Below, one piece after another: positions 30,201-44,330 of a DNA stretch of 64,000 nucleotides. Below the pieces are notes generated by a model. It saw nothing but the letters and a program-made list of their open reading frames with translations, was not told where the DNA came from and made no database searches. Source of the stretch: Paragordius varius. Lineage: Eukaryota; Nematomorpha. The translations under genes were made by a program, and so were the position numbers. The DNA is taken from the NCBI GenBank assembly GCA_964247055.1, contig OZ176058.1:3844001-3908000 (forward strand), read 5' to 3'. Numbering within the stretch: position 1 is the first letter of the stretch; each line of letters starts with the position of its first letter.

Positions 30201-33200
30201 GTATTTCCAACAATCAAACATATATTTTTAACAATCAAATAATTTTTCCAACAATCAAATTATGTTGTCTTTTAACTTTTTAGTGTTTCCAACAATCAAA
30301 CATATATTTTCAACAATCAAATAATTTTTCCAACAATCAAAATATGATGCCCAATAGCTTTTTAGTGTTTCCAACAATCAAACATATATTTGCACAATCA
30401 AATAATTTTTACAACAATCAAATTATGTTGTCTTTTAACTTTTTAGTGTTTCCAACAATCAAACATATATTTGCACAATCAAATAATTTTTCCAACAATC
30501 AAAATATGTTGCCTAATAGCTTTTTAGTATTTCCAACAATCAAACATATTTTAACATTCAAATAATTTTTCCAACAATCAAATTATGTTGTCTTTTAACT
30601 TTTTAGTGTTTGCAACAATCAAACATATATTTTCAACACTCAAATAATTTTTCCCACAATCAATATATGTTGCCCAATAGTTTTTATTGTTTCCAACAAT
30701 CAAACATATATTTTCAACAATCAAATAATTTTTCAAACAATCAATATATGTTGCCCAATAGCTTTTTAGTGTTTCCAACAATCAAACATATATTTTCAAC
30801 ACTCAAATAATTTTTCCCACAATCAATATATGTTGCCCAATAGTTTTTATTGTTTCCAACAATCAAACATATATTTTCAACAATCAAATAATTTTTCAAA
30901 CAATCAAATTATGTTGCCCAATAGCTTTTTAGTATTTCCAACAATCAAACATATATTTTTAACAATCAAATAATTTTTCCAACAATCAAATTATGTTATC
31001 TTTTAACTTTTTAGTGTTTCCAACAATCAAACATATATTTTCAACAATAAAATAATTTTTCCAACAATCAAAATATGATGCCCAATAGCTTTTTAGTGTT
31101 TCCAACAATCAAACATATATTTGCACAATCAAATAATTTTTACAACAATCAAAATATGTTTTCTTTTAACTTTTTAGTGTTTCCAACAATCAAACATATA
31201 TTTTCAACAATCGAATATTTTTTCCAACAATCAAAATATGTTGCCCAATAGCTTTTTATTGTTTCCAACAATCAAACATATATTTTCAACAATCAAATAA
31301 TTTTTCAAACAATCAAAATATGTTGCCCAATAGTTTTATAGTGTTTCCAACAATCAAACATATATTTTCAACAATCAAATAATTTTTCAAAATATCAAAA
31401 TATGTTGCCCAACAGCTTTTTAGTGTTTCTAACAATTAAACATATATTTTTAACAATCAAATAATTTTTCAAACAATCAAAATATGTTGCCCAATAGCTT
31501 TTTAGTGTTTCCAACAATCAAACATATATTTTCAAAAATCAAATAATTTTTCCAACAATCAAAATATGTTGCCCAATAGCTTTTTAGTGTTTCCAACAAT
31601 CAAACATATATTTTCTACAATCAAATAATTTTTCCAACAATCAAAATATGTTGCCTAATAGCTTTTTAGTATTTCCAACAATCAAACATATTTTAACATT
31701 CAAATAATTTTTCCAACAATCAAATTATGTTGTCTTTTAACTTTTTAGTGTTTCCAACAATCAAACATATATTTTCAACACTCAAATAATTTTTCCCACA
31801 ATCAATATATGTTGCCCAATAGTTTTTATTGTTTCCAACAATCAAACATATATTTTCAACAATCAAATAATTTTTCAAACAATCAATATATGTTGCCCAA
31901 TAGCTTTTTAGTGTTTCCAACAATCAAACATATATTTTCAACAATCAAATAATTTTTTCAACAATCAAAATATGTTGCCCAATAGCTTTTTAGTGTTTCC
32001 AACAATCAAACATATATTTTCAACAATCAAATTATTTTTTCAACAATCAAATTATGTTGTCTAATAGCTTTTTAGTATTTCCAACTATCAAACATATTTT
32101 AACATTCAAATAATTTTTCCAACAATCAAAATATGATGCCCAATAGCTTTTTAGTGTTTCCAACAATCAAACATATATTTTCAACAATCAAATTATTTTT
32201 TCAACAATCAAATTATGTTGTCTTTTAAATTTTTAGTGTTTCCAACAATCAAACATATATTTGCACAATCGAATATTTTTTCCAACAATCAAAATATGTT
32301 GCCCAATAGCTTTTTATTGTTTCCAACAATCAAACATTTATTTTCAACAATCAAATAATTTTTCAAACAATCAAAATATGTTGCCCAATAGCTTTTTAGT
32401 GTTTCCAACAATCAAACATATATTTTCAACAATCAAATAATTTTTCCAACAATCAAAATATGCCCAATATCATTTAGTATTTCCAACAATCAAACATATA
32501 TTTTCAACAATCAAATAATTTTTCCAACAATCAAAACATGTTTTCTTTTAACTTTTTAGTGTTTCCAACAATCAAACATATATTTTCAACAATCAAATAA
32601 TTTTTCCAACAATCAAAATATGATGCCCAATAGCTTTTTAGTGTTTCCAACAATCAAACATATATTTTCAACAATCAAATTATTTTTTCAACAATCAAAT
32701 TATGTTGTCTTTTAAATTTTTAGTGTTTCCAACAATCAAACATATATTTGCACAATCGAATATTTTTTCCAACAATCAAAATATGTTGCCCAATAGCTTT
32801 TTAGTGTTTCCAACAATCAAACATATATTTTCAACAATCAAATAATTTTTCCAACAATCAAAATATGTTGACCAATAGCATTTAGTATTTCCAACAATCA
32901 AACATATATTTTCAACAATCAAATAATTTTTTCAACAATCAAAATATGTTTTCTTTTAACTTAGTGTTTCCAACAATCAAACATATATTTTCAACAATCA
33001 AATAATTTTTCCAACAATCAAAATATGATGCCCAATAGCTTTTTAGTGTTTCCAACAATCAAACATATATTTGCACAATCAAATAATTTTTACAACAATC
33101 AAAATATGTTTTCTTTTAACTTTTTAGTGTTTCCAACAATCAAACATATATTTTCAACAATCAAATAATTTTTCCAACAATCAAAATATGTTGCCCATAG

Positions 33201-33500
33201 CTTTTTAGTATTTCCAACAATCAAACATATATTTTTAACAATCAAATAATTTTTCCAACAATCAAATTATGTTGTCTTTTAACTTTTTAGTGTTTCCAAC
33301 AATCAAACATATATTTTCAACAATCAAATAATTTTTCCAACAATCAAAATATGATGCCCAATAGCTTTTTAGTGTTTCCAACAATCAAACATATATTTGC
33401 ACAATCAAATAATTTTTACAACAATCAAATTATGTTGTCTTTTAACTTTTTAGTGTTTCCAACAATCAAACATATATTTTCAACAATCAAATAATTTTTC
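24235..33500 (-). repeat. Higher-order satellite repeat, period ~3.0-3.4 kb, about three copies
   Basis: Long near-identical blocks recur. A block at 26927 recurs at 30344 (shift 3417) and 33351 (shift 3007). One at 25296 recurs at 28713 (3417) and 31720 (3007). One at 24235 recurs at 27161 (2926) and 30578 (3417). The shift differences, 410 and 491 bp, are about five and six monomers, so copies gained or lost whole monomers. For example, a 491-bp stretch at about 27.59 kb is repeated at 28.08 kb. Useful variants are ATTTGCACAATC, CACTCAAATAATTTTTCCC and TTTTAACATTC. No coding content is supported: each unit's open frames of about 67 codons are repeated by-products. Confidence 0.92.
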
Positions 33501-36500
33501 AAACAATCAAAATATGTTGCCCAATAGCTTTTTAGTGTTTCCAACAATCAAACATATATTTTCAACAATCAAATAATTTTTCAAAATATCAAAATATGTT
33601 GCCCAACAGCTTTTTAGTGTTTCTAACAATTAAACATATATTTTCAACAATCAAATAATTTTTCAAACAATCAAAATATGTTGCCCAATAGCTTTTTAGT
33701 GTTTCCAACAATCAAACATATATTTTCAAAAATCAAATAATTTTTCGAACAATCAAAATATGTTGCTCAATAGCTTTTTAGTGTTTCCAACAATCAAACA
33801 TATATTTTCTACAATCAAATAATTTTTCCAACAATCAAAATATGTTGCCTAATAGCTTTTTAGTTTTCCAACAATCAAACATATTTTAACATTCAAATAA
33901 TTTTTCCAACAATCAAATTATGTTGTCTTTTAACATTTTAGTGTTTCCAACAATCAAACATATATTTTCAACAATCAAATAAATTCTCCAACAATCAAAA
34001 TGTGATGCCCAATGTTTCCAACAATCAAACATATATTTTCAAAAATCAAATAATTTTTCCAACAATCAAAATATGTTGCCCAATAGCTTTTTAGTGTTTC
34101 CAACAATCAAACATATATTTTCAACAATCAAATTATTTTTTCAACAATCAAATTATGTTGTCTTTTAAATTTTTAGTGTTTCCAACAATCAAACATATAT
34201 TTGCACAATCGAATATTTTTTCCAACAATCAAAATATGTTGCCCAATAGCTTTTTATTGTTTCTAACAATTAAACATATATTTTCAACAATCAAATAATT
34301 TTTCAAACAATCAAAATATGTTGCCCAATAGCTTTTTAGTGTTTCCAACAATCAAACATATATTTTCAACAATCAAATAATTTTTCCAACAATCAAAATT
34401 GCCCAATAGCTTTTTAGTGTTTCCAACAATCAAACATATATTTTCAACAATCAAATTATTTTTTCAACAATCAAATTATGTTTTTTAAATTTTTAGTGTT
34501 TCCAACAATCAAACATATATTTGCACAATCGAATATTTTTTCCAACAATCAAAATATGTTGCCCAATAGCTTTTTATTGTTTCCAACAATCAAACATATA
34601 TTTTCAACAATCAAATGATTTTTCAAACAATCAAAATATGTTGCCCAATAGCTTTTTAGTTCCAACAATCAAACATATATTTTTAACAATCAAATAATTT
34701 TTCCAACAATCAAAATATGTTGCCCAATAGCATTTAGTATTTCCAACAATCAAACATATATTTTCAACAATCAAATAATTTTTCCAACAATCAAAATATG
34801 TTTTCTTTTAACTTTTTAGTGTTTCCAACAATCAAACATATATTTTCAACAATCAAATAATTTTTCCAACAATCAAAATATGATGCCCAATAGCTTTTTA
34901 GTGTTTCCAACAATCAAACATATATTTGCATAATCAAATAATTTTTACAACAATCAAAATATGTTTTCTTTTAACTTTTTAGTGTTTCCAACAATCAAAC
35001 ATATATTTTCAACAATCGAATATTTTTTCCAACAATCAAAATATGTTGCCCAATAACTTTTTATTGTTTCCAACAATCAAACATATATTTTCACCAATCA
35101 AATAATTTTTCAAACAATCAAAATATGTTGCCCAATAGCTTTTTAGTGTTTCCAACAATCAAACATATATTTTCAACAATCAAATAATTTTTCCAACAAT
35201 CAAAATATGTTGCCCAATAGCATTTAGTATTTCCAACAATCAAATAATTTTTCCAACAATCAAAATATGTTTTCTTTTAACTTTTTAATGTTTCCAACAA
35301 TCAAACATATATTTTCAACAATCAAATAATTTTTCAAACAATCAAAATATGTTGCCCAATAGCTTTTTATTGTTTCCAACAATCAAACATATATTTCCAA
35401 AAATCAAATGATTTTTCAAACAATCAAAATATGTTGCCCAATAGCTTTTTAGTATTTCCAACAATCAAACATATATTTTTAACAATCAAATAATTTATCC
35501 AACAATCAAATTATGTTGTCTTTTAACTTTTTAGTGTTTCCAACAATCAAACATATATTTTCAACAATCAAATAATTTTACCAACAATCAAAATATGATA
35601 CCCAAAGGCTTTTTAGTGTTCCAACAATCAAACATATATTTGCACAATCAAATAATTTTTAAAACAATCAAAATATGTTTTCTTTTAACTTTTTATTGTT
35701 TCCAACAATCAAACATATATTTTCAACAATCAAATAATTTTTCAAACAATCAAAATATGTTGCCCAATAGCTTTTTAGTGTTTCCAACAATCAAACATAT
35801 ATTTTCAACAATCAAATAATTTTTCCAACAATCAAAATATGTTGCCCAATAGCATTTAGTATTTCCAACAATCAAACATATATTTTCAACAATCAAATAA
35901 TTTTTCCAACAATCAAAATATGTTTTCTTTTAACTTTTTAGTGTTTCCAACAATCAAACATATATTTTCAACAATCAAATAATTTTTCCAACAATCAAAA
36001 TATGATGCCCAATAGCTTTTTAGTGTTTCCAACAATCAAACATATATTTGCACAATCAAATAATTTTTACAACAATCAAAATATGTTTTCTTTTAACTTT
36101 TTAGTGTTTCCAACAATCAGACATATATTTTCAACAATCAAATAATTTTTCCAACAATCAAAATATGTTGCCCAATAGCTTTTTATTGTTTCCAACAATC
36201 AAACATATATTTTCAACAATCAAATGATTTTTCAAACAATCAAAATATGTTGCCCCATAGCTTTTTAGTATTTCCAACAATCAAACATATATTTTTAACA
36301 ATAAAATAATTTTTCCAACAATCAAATTATGTTGTCTTTTAACTTTTTAGTGTTTCCAACAATCAAACATATATTTTCAACAATCAAATAATTTTTCCAA
36401 CAATCAAAATATGATGCCCAATAGCTTTTTAGTGTTTCCAACAATCAAACATATATTTGCACAATCAAATAATTTTTACAACAATCAAAATATGTTTTCT

Positions 36501-37030
36501 TTTAACTTTTTAGTGTTTCCAACAATCAAACATATATTTTCAACAATCGAATATTTTTTCCAACAATCAAAATATGTTGCCCAATAGCTTTTTATTGTTT
36601 CCAACAATCAAACATATATTTTCACCAATCAAATAATTTTTCAAACAATCAAAATATGTTGCCCAATAGCTTTTTAGTGTTTCCAACAATCAAACATATA
36701 TTTTCAACAATCAAATAATTTTTCCAACAATCAAAATATGTTGCCCAATAGCATTTAGTATTTCCAACAATCAAATAATTTTTCCAACAATCAAAATATG
36801 TTTTCTTTTAACTTTTTAATGTTTCCAACAATCAAACATATATTTTCAACAATCAAATAATTTTTCCAACAATCAAAATATGTTGCCCAATAGCTTTTTA
36901 TTGTTTCCAACAATCAAACATATATTTCCAACAATCAAATGATTTTTCAAACAATCAAAATATGTTGCCCAATAGCTTTTTAGTATTTCCAACAATCAAA
37001 CATATATTTTTAACAATCAAATAATTTATC
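33501..37030 (-). repeat. Satellite section containing the empty-site paralogue and a 1.53-kb duplication
   Basis: Minus-strand satellite. From about 33540 it carries an ordered run of variants (TTTCAAAATATC, TCTAACAATTAAAC, GTTGCTCAATAG, TTTTAGTTTTCC, TTTTAACATTC, AATAAATTCTCC) that recurs in the same order at 50.87-51.29 kb and, past the retrotransposon, from 55819. A separate tandem duplication with a shift of 1531 bp links 35280 to 36811 and 35595 to 37126. Confidence 0.85.
33967..33971. other. Paralogous empty site of the retrotransposon (TTCAA)
   Basis: The satellite here reads ATATTTTCAACAATC followed by AAATAAATTCTCC and AAAATGTGATG. The retrotransposon's left flank ends in ATATTTTCAA, and its right flank resumes TTCAACAATC with the same AAATTCTCC and AAAATGTGATG variants. 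Removing the element and one TTCAA gives a match to this place, so this is an unoccupied duplicate of the insertion locus. Other AAATTCTCC copies near 38.3, 42.2 and 63.8 kb lack the AAAATGTGATG variant and are more distant relatives. Confidence 0.8.
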
Positions 37031-40000
37031 CAACAATCAAATTATGTTGTCTTTTAACTTTTTAGTGTTTCCAACAATCAAACATATATTTTCAACAATC
37101 AAATAATTTTACCAACAATCAAAATATGATGCCCAAAGGCTTTTTAGTGTTCCAACAATCAAACATATATTTGCACAATCAAATAATTTTTAAAACAATC
37201 AAAATATGTTTTCTTTTAACTTTTTATTGTTTCCAACAATCAAACATATATTTTCAACAATCAAATAATTTTTCAAACAATCAAAATATGTTGCCCAATA
37301 GCTTTTTAGTGTTTCCAACAATCAAACATATATTTTCAACAATCAAATAATTTTTCCAACAATCAAAATATGTTGCCCAATAGCTTTTTAGTGTTTCCAA
37401 CAATCAAACATATATTTTAAACAATCAAATAATTTTTCCAACAATCAAAATATGTTGCCCGTTAGCTTTTTAGTGTTTCTAACAATCAAACATATATTTT
37501 CAACAATCAAATTATTTTTTCAACAATCAAATTATGTTGTCTTTTAAATTTTAGTGTTTTCAACAATCAAACATATATTTGCACAATCGAATATTTTTTC
37601 CAACAATCAAAATATGTTGCCCAATAGCAATTGTTTCCAACAATCAAACATATATTTTCAACAATCAAATAATTTTTCAAACAATCAAAATATGTTGCTA
37701 AATAGGTTTTTAGTGTTTCCAACAATAAAACATATATTTTCACAATCAAATAATTTTTCCAACAATCAAAATATGTTGCCCAATAGCATTTAGTATTTCC
37801 AACAATCAAACATATATTTTCAACAATCAAATAATTTTTTCAACAATCAAAATATGTTTTCTTTTAACTTAATGTTTCCAACAATCAAACATATATTTTC
37901 AACAATCAAATAATTTTTCCAACAATCAAAATATGATGCCCAATAGCTTTTTAGTGTTTCCAACAATCAAACATATATTTGCACAATCAAATAATTTTTA
38001 CAACAATCAAAATATGTTTTCTTTTAACTTTTTAGTGTTTCCAACAATCAAACATATATTTTCAACAATCAAATAATTTTTCCAACAATCAAAATATGTT
38101 GCCCAATAGCTTTTTATTGTTTCCAACAATCAAACATATATTTTCAACAACCAAATGATTTTTCAAACAATCAAAATATGTTGCCCAATAGCTTTTTAGT
38201 ATTTCCAACAATCAAACATATATTTTAAACAATCAAATAATTTTTCCAACAATCAAATTATGTTGTCTTTTAACTTTTTTGTTTCCAACAATCAAACATA
38301 TATTTTCAACAATCAAATAAATTCTCCAACAATCAAAATATGATGCCCAATAGCTTTTTAGTGTTTCCAACAATCAAACATGTATTTTCAACACTCAAAT
38401 AATTTTTCCCACAATCAAAATATGTTGCCCAATAGCTTTTTAGTGTTTCCAACAATCAAACATATATTTTCAACAATCAAATAATTTTTCCAACAATCAA
38501 AATATGTTGCCCAATAGCTTTTTAGTGTTTCCAACAATCAAACATATATTTTCAACAATCAAATTATTTTTTCGACAATCAAATTATGTTGTCATTTAAA
38601 TTTTTAGTGTTTCCAACAATCAAACATTCAACAATCAAATAATTTTTCAAACAATCAAAATATGTTCCCCAATAGCTTTTTAGTATTTCCAACAATCAAA
38701 CATATATTTTTAACAATCAAATAATTTTTCCAATAATCAAAATATGTTGCCCAATAGCATTTAGTATTTCCAACAATCAAACATATATTTTCAACAATCA
38801 AATAATTTTTCCAACAATCAAAATATGTTTTCTTTTAACTTTTTAGTGTTTCCAACAATCAAACATTTATTTTCAACAATCAAATAATTTTTCCAACAAT
38901 CAAAATATGATGCCCAATAGCTTTTTAGTGTTTCCAACAATCAAACATATATTTGCACAATCAAATAATTTTTACAACAATCAAAATATGTTTTCTTTTA
39001 ACTTTTTAGTGTTTCCAACAATCAAACATATATTTTCAACTATCAAATAATTTTTCCAACAATCAAAATATGTTGCCCAATAGCTTTTTATTGTTTCCAA
39101 CAATCAAACATATATTTTCAACAATCAAATGATTTTTCAAACAATCAAAATATGTTGCCCAATAGCATTTTAGTATTTCCAACAATCAAACATATATTTT
39201 TAACAATCAAATAATTTTTCCAACAATCAAATTATGTTGTCTTTTAACTTTTTAGTGTTTCCAACAATCAAACATATATTTTCAACAACCAAATAATTTT
39301 TCCAACAATCAAAATATGATGCCCAATAGTTTTTAGTGTTTCCAACAATCAAACATATATTTGCACAATCAAATAATTTTTACAACAATCAAAATATGTT
39401 TTCTTTTAACTTTTTAGTGTTTCCAACAATCAAACATATATTTCCAACAATCGAATATTTTTTCCAACAATCAAAATATGTTGCCCAATAGCTTTTTATT
39501 GTTTCCAACAATCAAACATATATTTTCAACAATCAAATAATTTTTCCAACAATCAAAATATGTTGCCCAATAGCATTTAGTATTTCCAACAATCAAAATA
39601 TGTTTTCTTTTAACTTTTTAGTGTTTCCAACAATCAAACATATATTTTCAACAATCAAATAATTTTTCCAACAATCAAAATATGTTGCCCAATAGCTTTT
39701 TATTGTTTCCAACAATCAAACATTAATTTTCAACAATCAAATGATTTTTCAAACAATCAAAATATGTTGCCCAATAGCTTTTTAGTGTTTCCAACAATCA
39801 AACATATATTTTCAACAATCAAATTATTTTTTCGACAATCAAATTATGTTGTCATTTAAATTTTTAGTGTTTCCAACAATCAAACATATATTTTCAACAA
39901 TCAAATAATTTTTCAAACAATCAAAATATGTTCCCCAATAGCTTTTTAGTATTTCCAACAATCAAACATATATTTTTAACAATCAAATAATTTTTCCAAT

Positions 40001-43000
40001 AATCAAAATATGTTGCCCAATAGCATTTAGTATTTCCAACAATCAAACATATATTTTCAACAATCAAATAATTTTTCCAACAATCAAAATATGTTTTCTT
40101 TTAACTTTTTAGTGTTTCCAACAATCAAACATTTATTTTCAACAATCAAATAATTTTTCCAACAATCAAAATATGATGCCCAATAGCTTTTTAGTGTTTC
40201 CAACAATCAAACATATATTTGCACAATCAAATAATTTTTACAACAATCAAAATATGTTTTCTTTTAACTTTTTAGTGTTTCCAACAATCAGACATATATT
40301 TTCAACAATCAAATAATTTTTCCAACAATCAAAATATGTTGCCCAATAGCTTTTTATTGTTTCCAACAATCAAACATTAATTTTCAACAATTAAATGATT
40401 TTTCAAACAATCAAAATATGTTGCCCAATAGCATTTTAGTATTTCCAACAATCAAACATATATTTTTAACAATCAAATAATTTTTCCAACAATCAAATTA
40501 TGTTGTCTTTTAACTTTTTAGTGTTTCCAACAATCAAACATATATTTTCAACAATCAAATAATTTTTCCAACAATCAAAATATGATGCCCAATAGCTTTT
40601 TAGTGTTTCCAACAATCAAACATATATTTACACAATCAAATAATTTTTACAACAATCAAAATATGTTTTATTTTAACTTTTTAGTGTTTCCAACAATCAA
40701 ACATATATTTCCAACAATCGAATATTTTTTCCAACAATCAAAATATGTTGCCCAATAGCTTTTTATTGTTTCCAACAATCAAACATATATTTTCAACAAT
40801 CAAATAATTTTTCCAACAATCAAAATATGTTGCCCAATAGCATTTAGTATTTCCAACAATCAAATAATTTTTCCAACAATCAAATTATGTTGTCTTTTAA
40901 CTTTTTAGTGTTTCCAACAATCAAACATATATTTTCAACAATCAAATAATTTTACCAACAATCAAAATATGATGCCCAAAGGCTTTTTAGTGTTCCAACA
41001 ATCAAACATATATTTGCACAATCAAATAATTTTTAAAACAATCAAAATATGTTTTCTTTTAACTTTTTATTGTTTCCAACAATCAAACATATATTTTCAA
41101 CAATCAAATAATTTTTCAAACAATCAAAATATGTTGCCCAATAGCTTATTAGTGTTTCCAACAATCAAACATATATTTTCAACAATCAAATAATTTTTCC
41201 AACAATCAAAATATGTTGCCCAATAGCTTTTTAGTGTTTCCAACAATCAAACATATATTTTAAACAATCAAATAATTTTTCCAACAATCAAAATATGTTG
41301 CCCGTTAGCTTTTTAGTGTTTCTAACAATCAAACATATATTTTCAACAATCAAATTATTTTTTCAACAATCAAATTATGTTGTCTTTTAAATTTTAGTGT
41401 TTTCAACAATCAAACATATATTTGCACAATCGAATATTTTTTCCAACAATCAAAATATGTTGCCCAATAGCTTTTTATTGTTTCCAACAATCAAACATAT
41501 ATTTTCAACAATCAAATAATTTTTCAAACAATCAAAATATGTTGCTAAATAGGTTTTTAGTGTTTCCAACAATAAAACATATATTTTCACAATCAAATAA
41601 TTTTTCCAACAATCAAAATATGTTGCCCAATAGCATTTAGTATTTCCAACAATCAAACATATATTTTCAACAATCAAATAATTTTTTCAACAATCAAAAT
41701 ATGTTTTCTTTTAACTTAATGTTTCCAACAATCAAACATATATTTTCAACAATCAAATAATTTTTCCAACAATCAAAATATGATGCCCAATAGCTTTTTA
41801 GTGTTTCCAACAATCAAACATATATTTGCACAATCAAATAATTTTTACAACAATCAAAATATGTTTTCTTTTAACTTTTTAGTGTTTCCAACAATCAAAC
41901 ATATATTTTCAACAATCAAATAATTTTTCCAACAATCAAAATATGTTGCCCAATAGCTTTTTATTGTTTCCAACAATCAAACATATATTTTCAACAACCA
42001 AATGATTTTTCAAACAATCAAAATATGTTGCCCAATAGCTTTTTAGTATTTCCAACAATCAAACATATATTTTAAACAATCAAATAATTTTTCCAACAAT
42101 CAAATTATGTTGTCTTTTAACTTTTTTGTTTCCAACAATCAAACATATATTTTCAACAATCAAATAAATTCTCCAACAATCAAAATATGATGCCCAATAG
42201 CTTTTTAGTGTTTCCAACAATCAAACATGTATTTTCAACACTCAAATAATTTTTCCCACAATCAAAATATGTTGCCCAATAGCTTTTTAGTGTTTCCAAC
42301 AATCAAACATATATTTTCAACAATCAAATAATTTTTCCAACAATCAAAATATGTTGCCCAATAGCTTTTTAGTGTTTCCAACAATCAAACATATATTTTC
42401 AACAATCAAATTATTTTTTCGACAATCAAATTATGTTGTCATTTAAATTTTTAGTGTTTCCAACAATCAAACATTCAACAATCAAATAATTTTTCAAACA
42501 ATCAAAATATGTTCCCCAATAGCTTTTTAGTATTTCCAACAATCAAACATATATTTTTAACAATCAAATAATTTTTCCAATAATCAAAATATGTTGCCCA
42601 ATAGCATTTAGTATTTCCAACAATCAAACATATATTTTCAACAATCAAATAATTTTTCCAACAATCAAAATATGTTTTCTTTTAACTTTTTAGTGTTTCC
42701 AACAATCAAACATTTATTTTCAACAATCAAATAATTTTTCCAACAATCAAAATATGATGCCCAATAGCTTTTTAGTGTTTCCAACAATCAAACATATATT
42801 TGCACAATCAAATAATTTTTACAACAATCAAAATATGTTTTCTTTTAACTTTTTAGTGTTTCCAACAATCAAACATATATTTTCAACTATCAAATAATTT
42901 TTCCAACAATCAAAATATGTTGCCCAATAGCTTTTTATTGTTTCCAACAATCAAACATATATTTTCAACAATCAAATGATTTTTCAAACAATCAAAATAT

Positions 43001-44330
43001 GTTGCCCAATAGCTTTTTAGTGTTTCCAACAATCAAACATATATTTGCACAATCAAATAATTTTTACAACAATCAAAATATGTTTTCTTTTAACTTTTTA
43101 GTGTTTCCAACAATCAAACATATATTTCCAACAATCGAATATTTTTTCCAACAATCAAAATATGTTGCCCAATAGCTTTTTATTGTTTCCAACAATCAAA
43201 CATATATTTTCAACAATCAAATAATTTTTCCAACAATCAAAATATGTTGCCCAATAGCATTTAGTATTTCCAACAATCAAAATATGTTTTCTTTTAACTT
43301 TTTAGTGTTTCCAACAATCAAACATATATTTTCAACAATCAAATAATTTTTCCAACAATCAAAATATGTTGCCCAATAGCTTTTTATTGTTTCCAACAAT
43401 CAAACATTAATTTTCAACAATCAAATGATTTTTCAAACAATCAAAATATGTTGCCCAATAGCTTTTTAGTATTTCCAACAATCAAACATATATTTTCAAC
43501 AACCAAATAATTTTTCCAACAATCAAAATATGTTTTCTTTTAACTTTTTAGTGTTTCCAACAATCAAACATTTATTTTCAACAATCAAATAATTTTTCCA
43601 ACAATCAAAATATGATGCCCAATAGCTTTTTAGTGTTTCCAACAATCAAACATATATTTGCACAATCAAATAATTTTTACAACAATCAAAATATGTTTTC
43701 TTTTAACTTTTTAGTGTTTCCAACAATCAGACATATATTTTCAACAATCAAATAATTTTTCCAACAATCAAAATATGTTGCCCAATAGCTTTTTATTGTT
43801 TCCAACAATCAAACATTAATTTTCAACAATTAAATGATTTTTCAAACAATCAAAATATGTTGCCCAATAGCATTTTAGTATTTCCAACAATCAAACATAT
43901 ATTTTTAACAATCAAATAATTTTTCCAACAATCAAATTATGTTGTCTTTTAACTTTTTAGTGTTTCCAACAATCAAACATATATTTTCAACAATCAAATA
44001 ATTTTTCCAACAATCAAAATATGATGCCCAATAGCTTTTTAGTGTTTCCAACAATCAAACATATATTTGCACAATCAAATAATTTTTACAACAATCAAAA
44101 TATGTTTTATTTTAACTTTTTAGTGTTTCCAACAATCAAACATATATTTCCAACAATCGAATATTTTTTCCAACAATCAAAATATGTTGCCCAATAGCTT
44201 TTTATTGTTTCCAACAATCAAACATATATTTTCAACAATCAAATAATTTTTCCAACAATCAAAATATGTTGCCCAATAGCATTTAGTATTTCCAACAATC
44301 AAATAATTTTTCCAACAATCAAAAAAAGTT
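37026..44330 (-). repeat. Tandem pair of ~3.84-kb satellite units
   Basis: The unit beginning near 37026 recurs near 40869. Matching variants: 37126 and 40969 (shift 3843), CATTTATTTTC at 38864 and 42711 (3847), CAACTATCAAATAA at 39041 and 42888 (3847), TTTCCAACAATCGAAT at 39441 and 43125 (3684), and CAGACATATATT near 40290 and 43729 (3439). The shift falls by 163 and then 245 bp, that is by two and three monomers, so the second copy has lost whole monomers. Identity is very high by eye, which suggests recent duplication. There are no genes. Confidence 0.88.
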
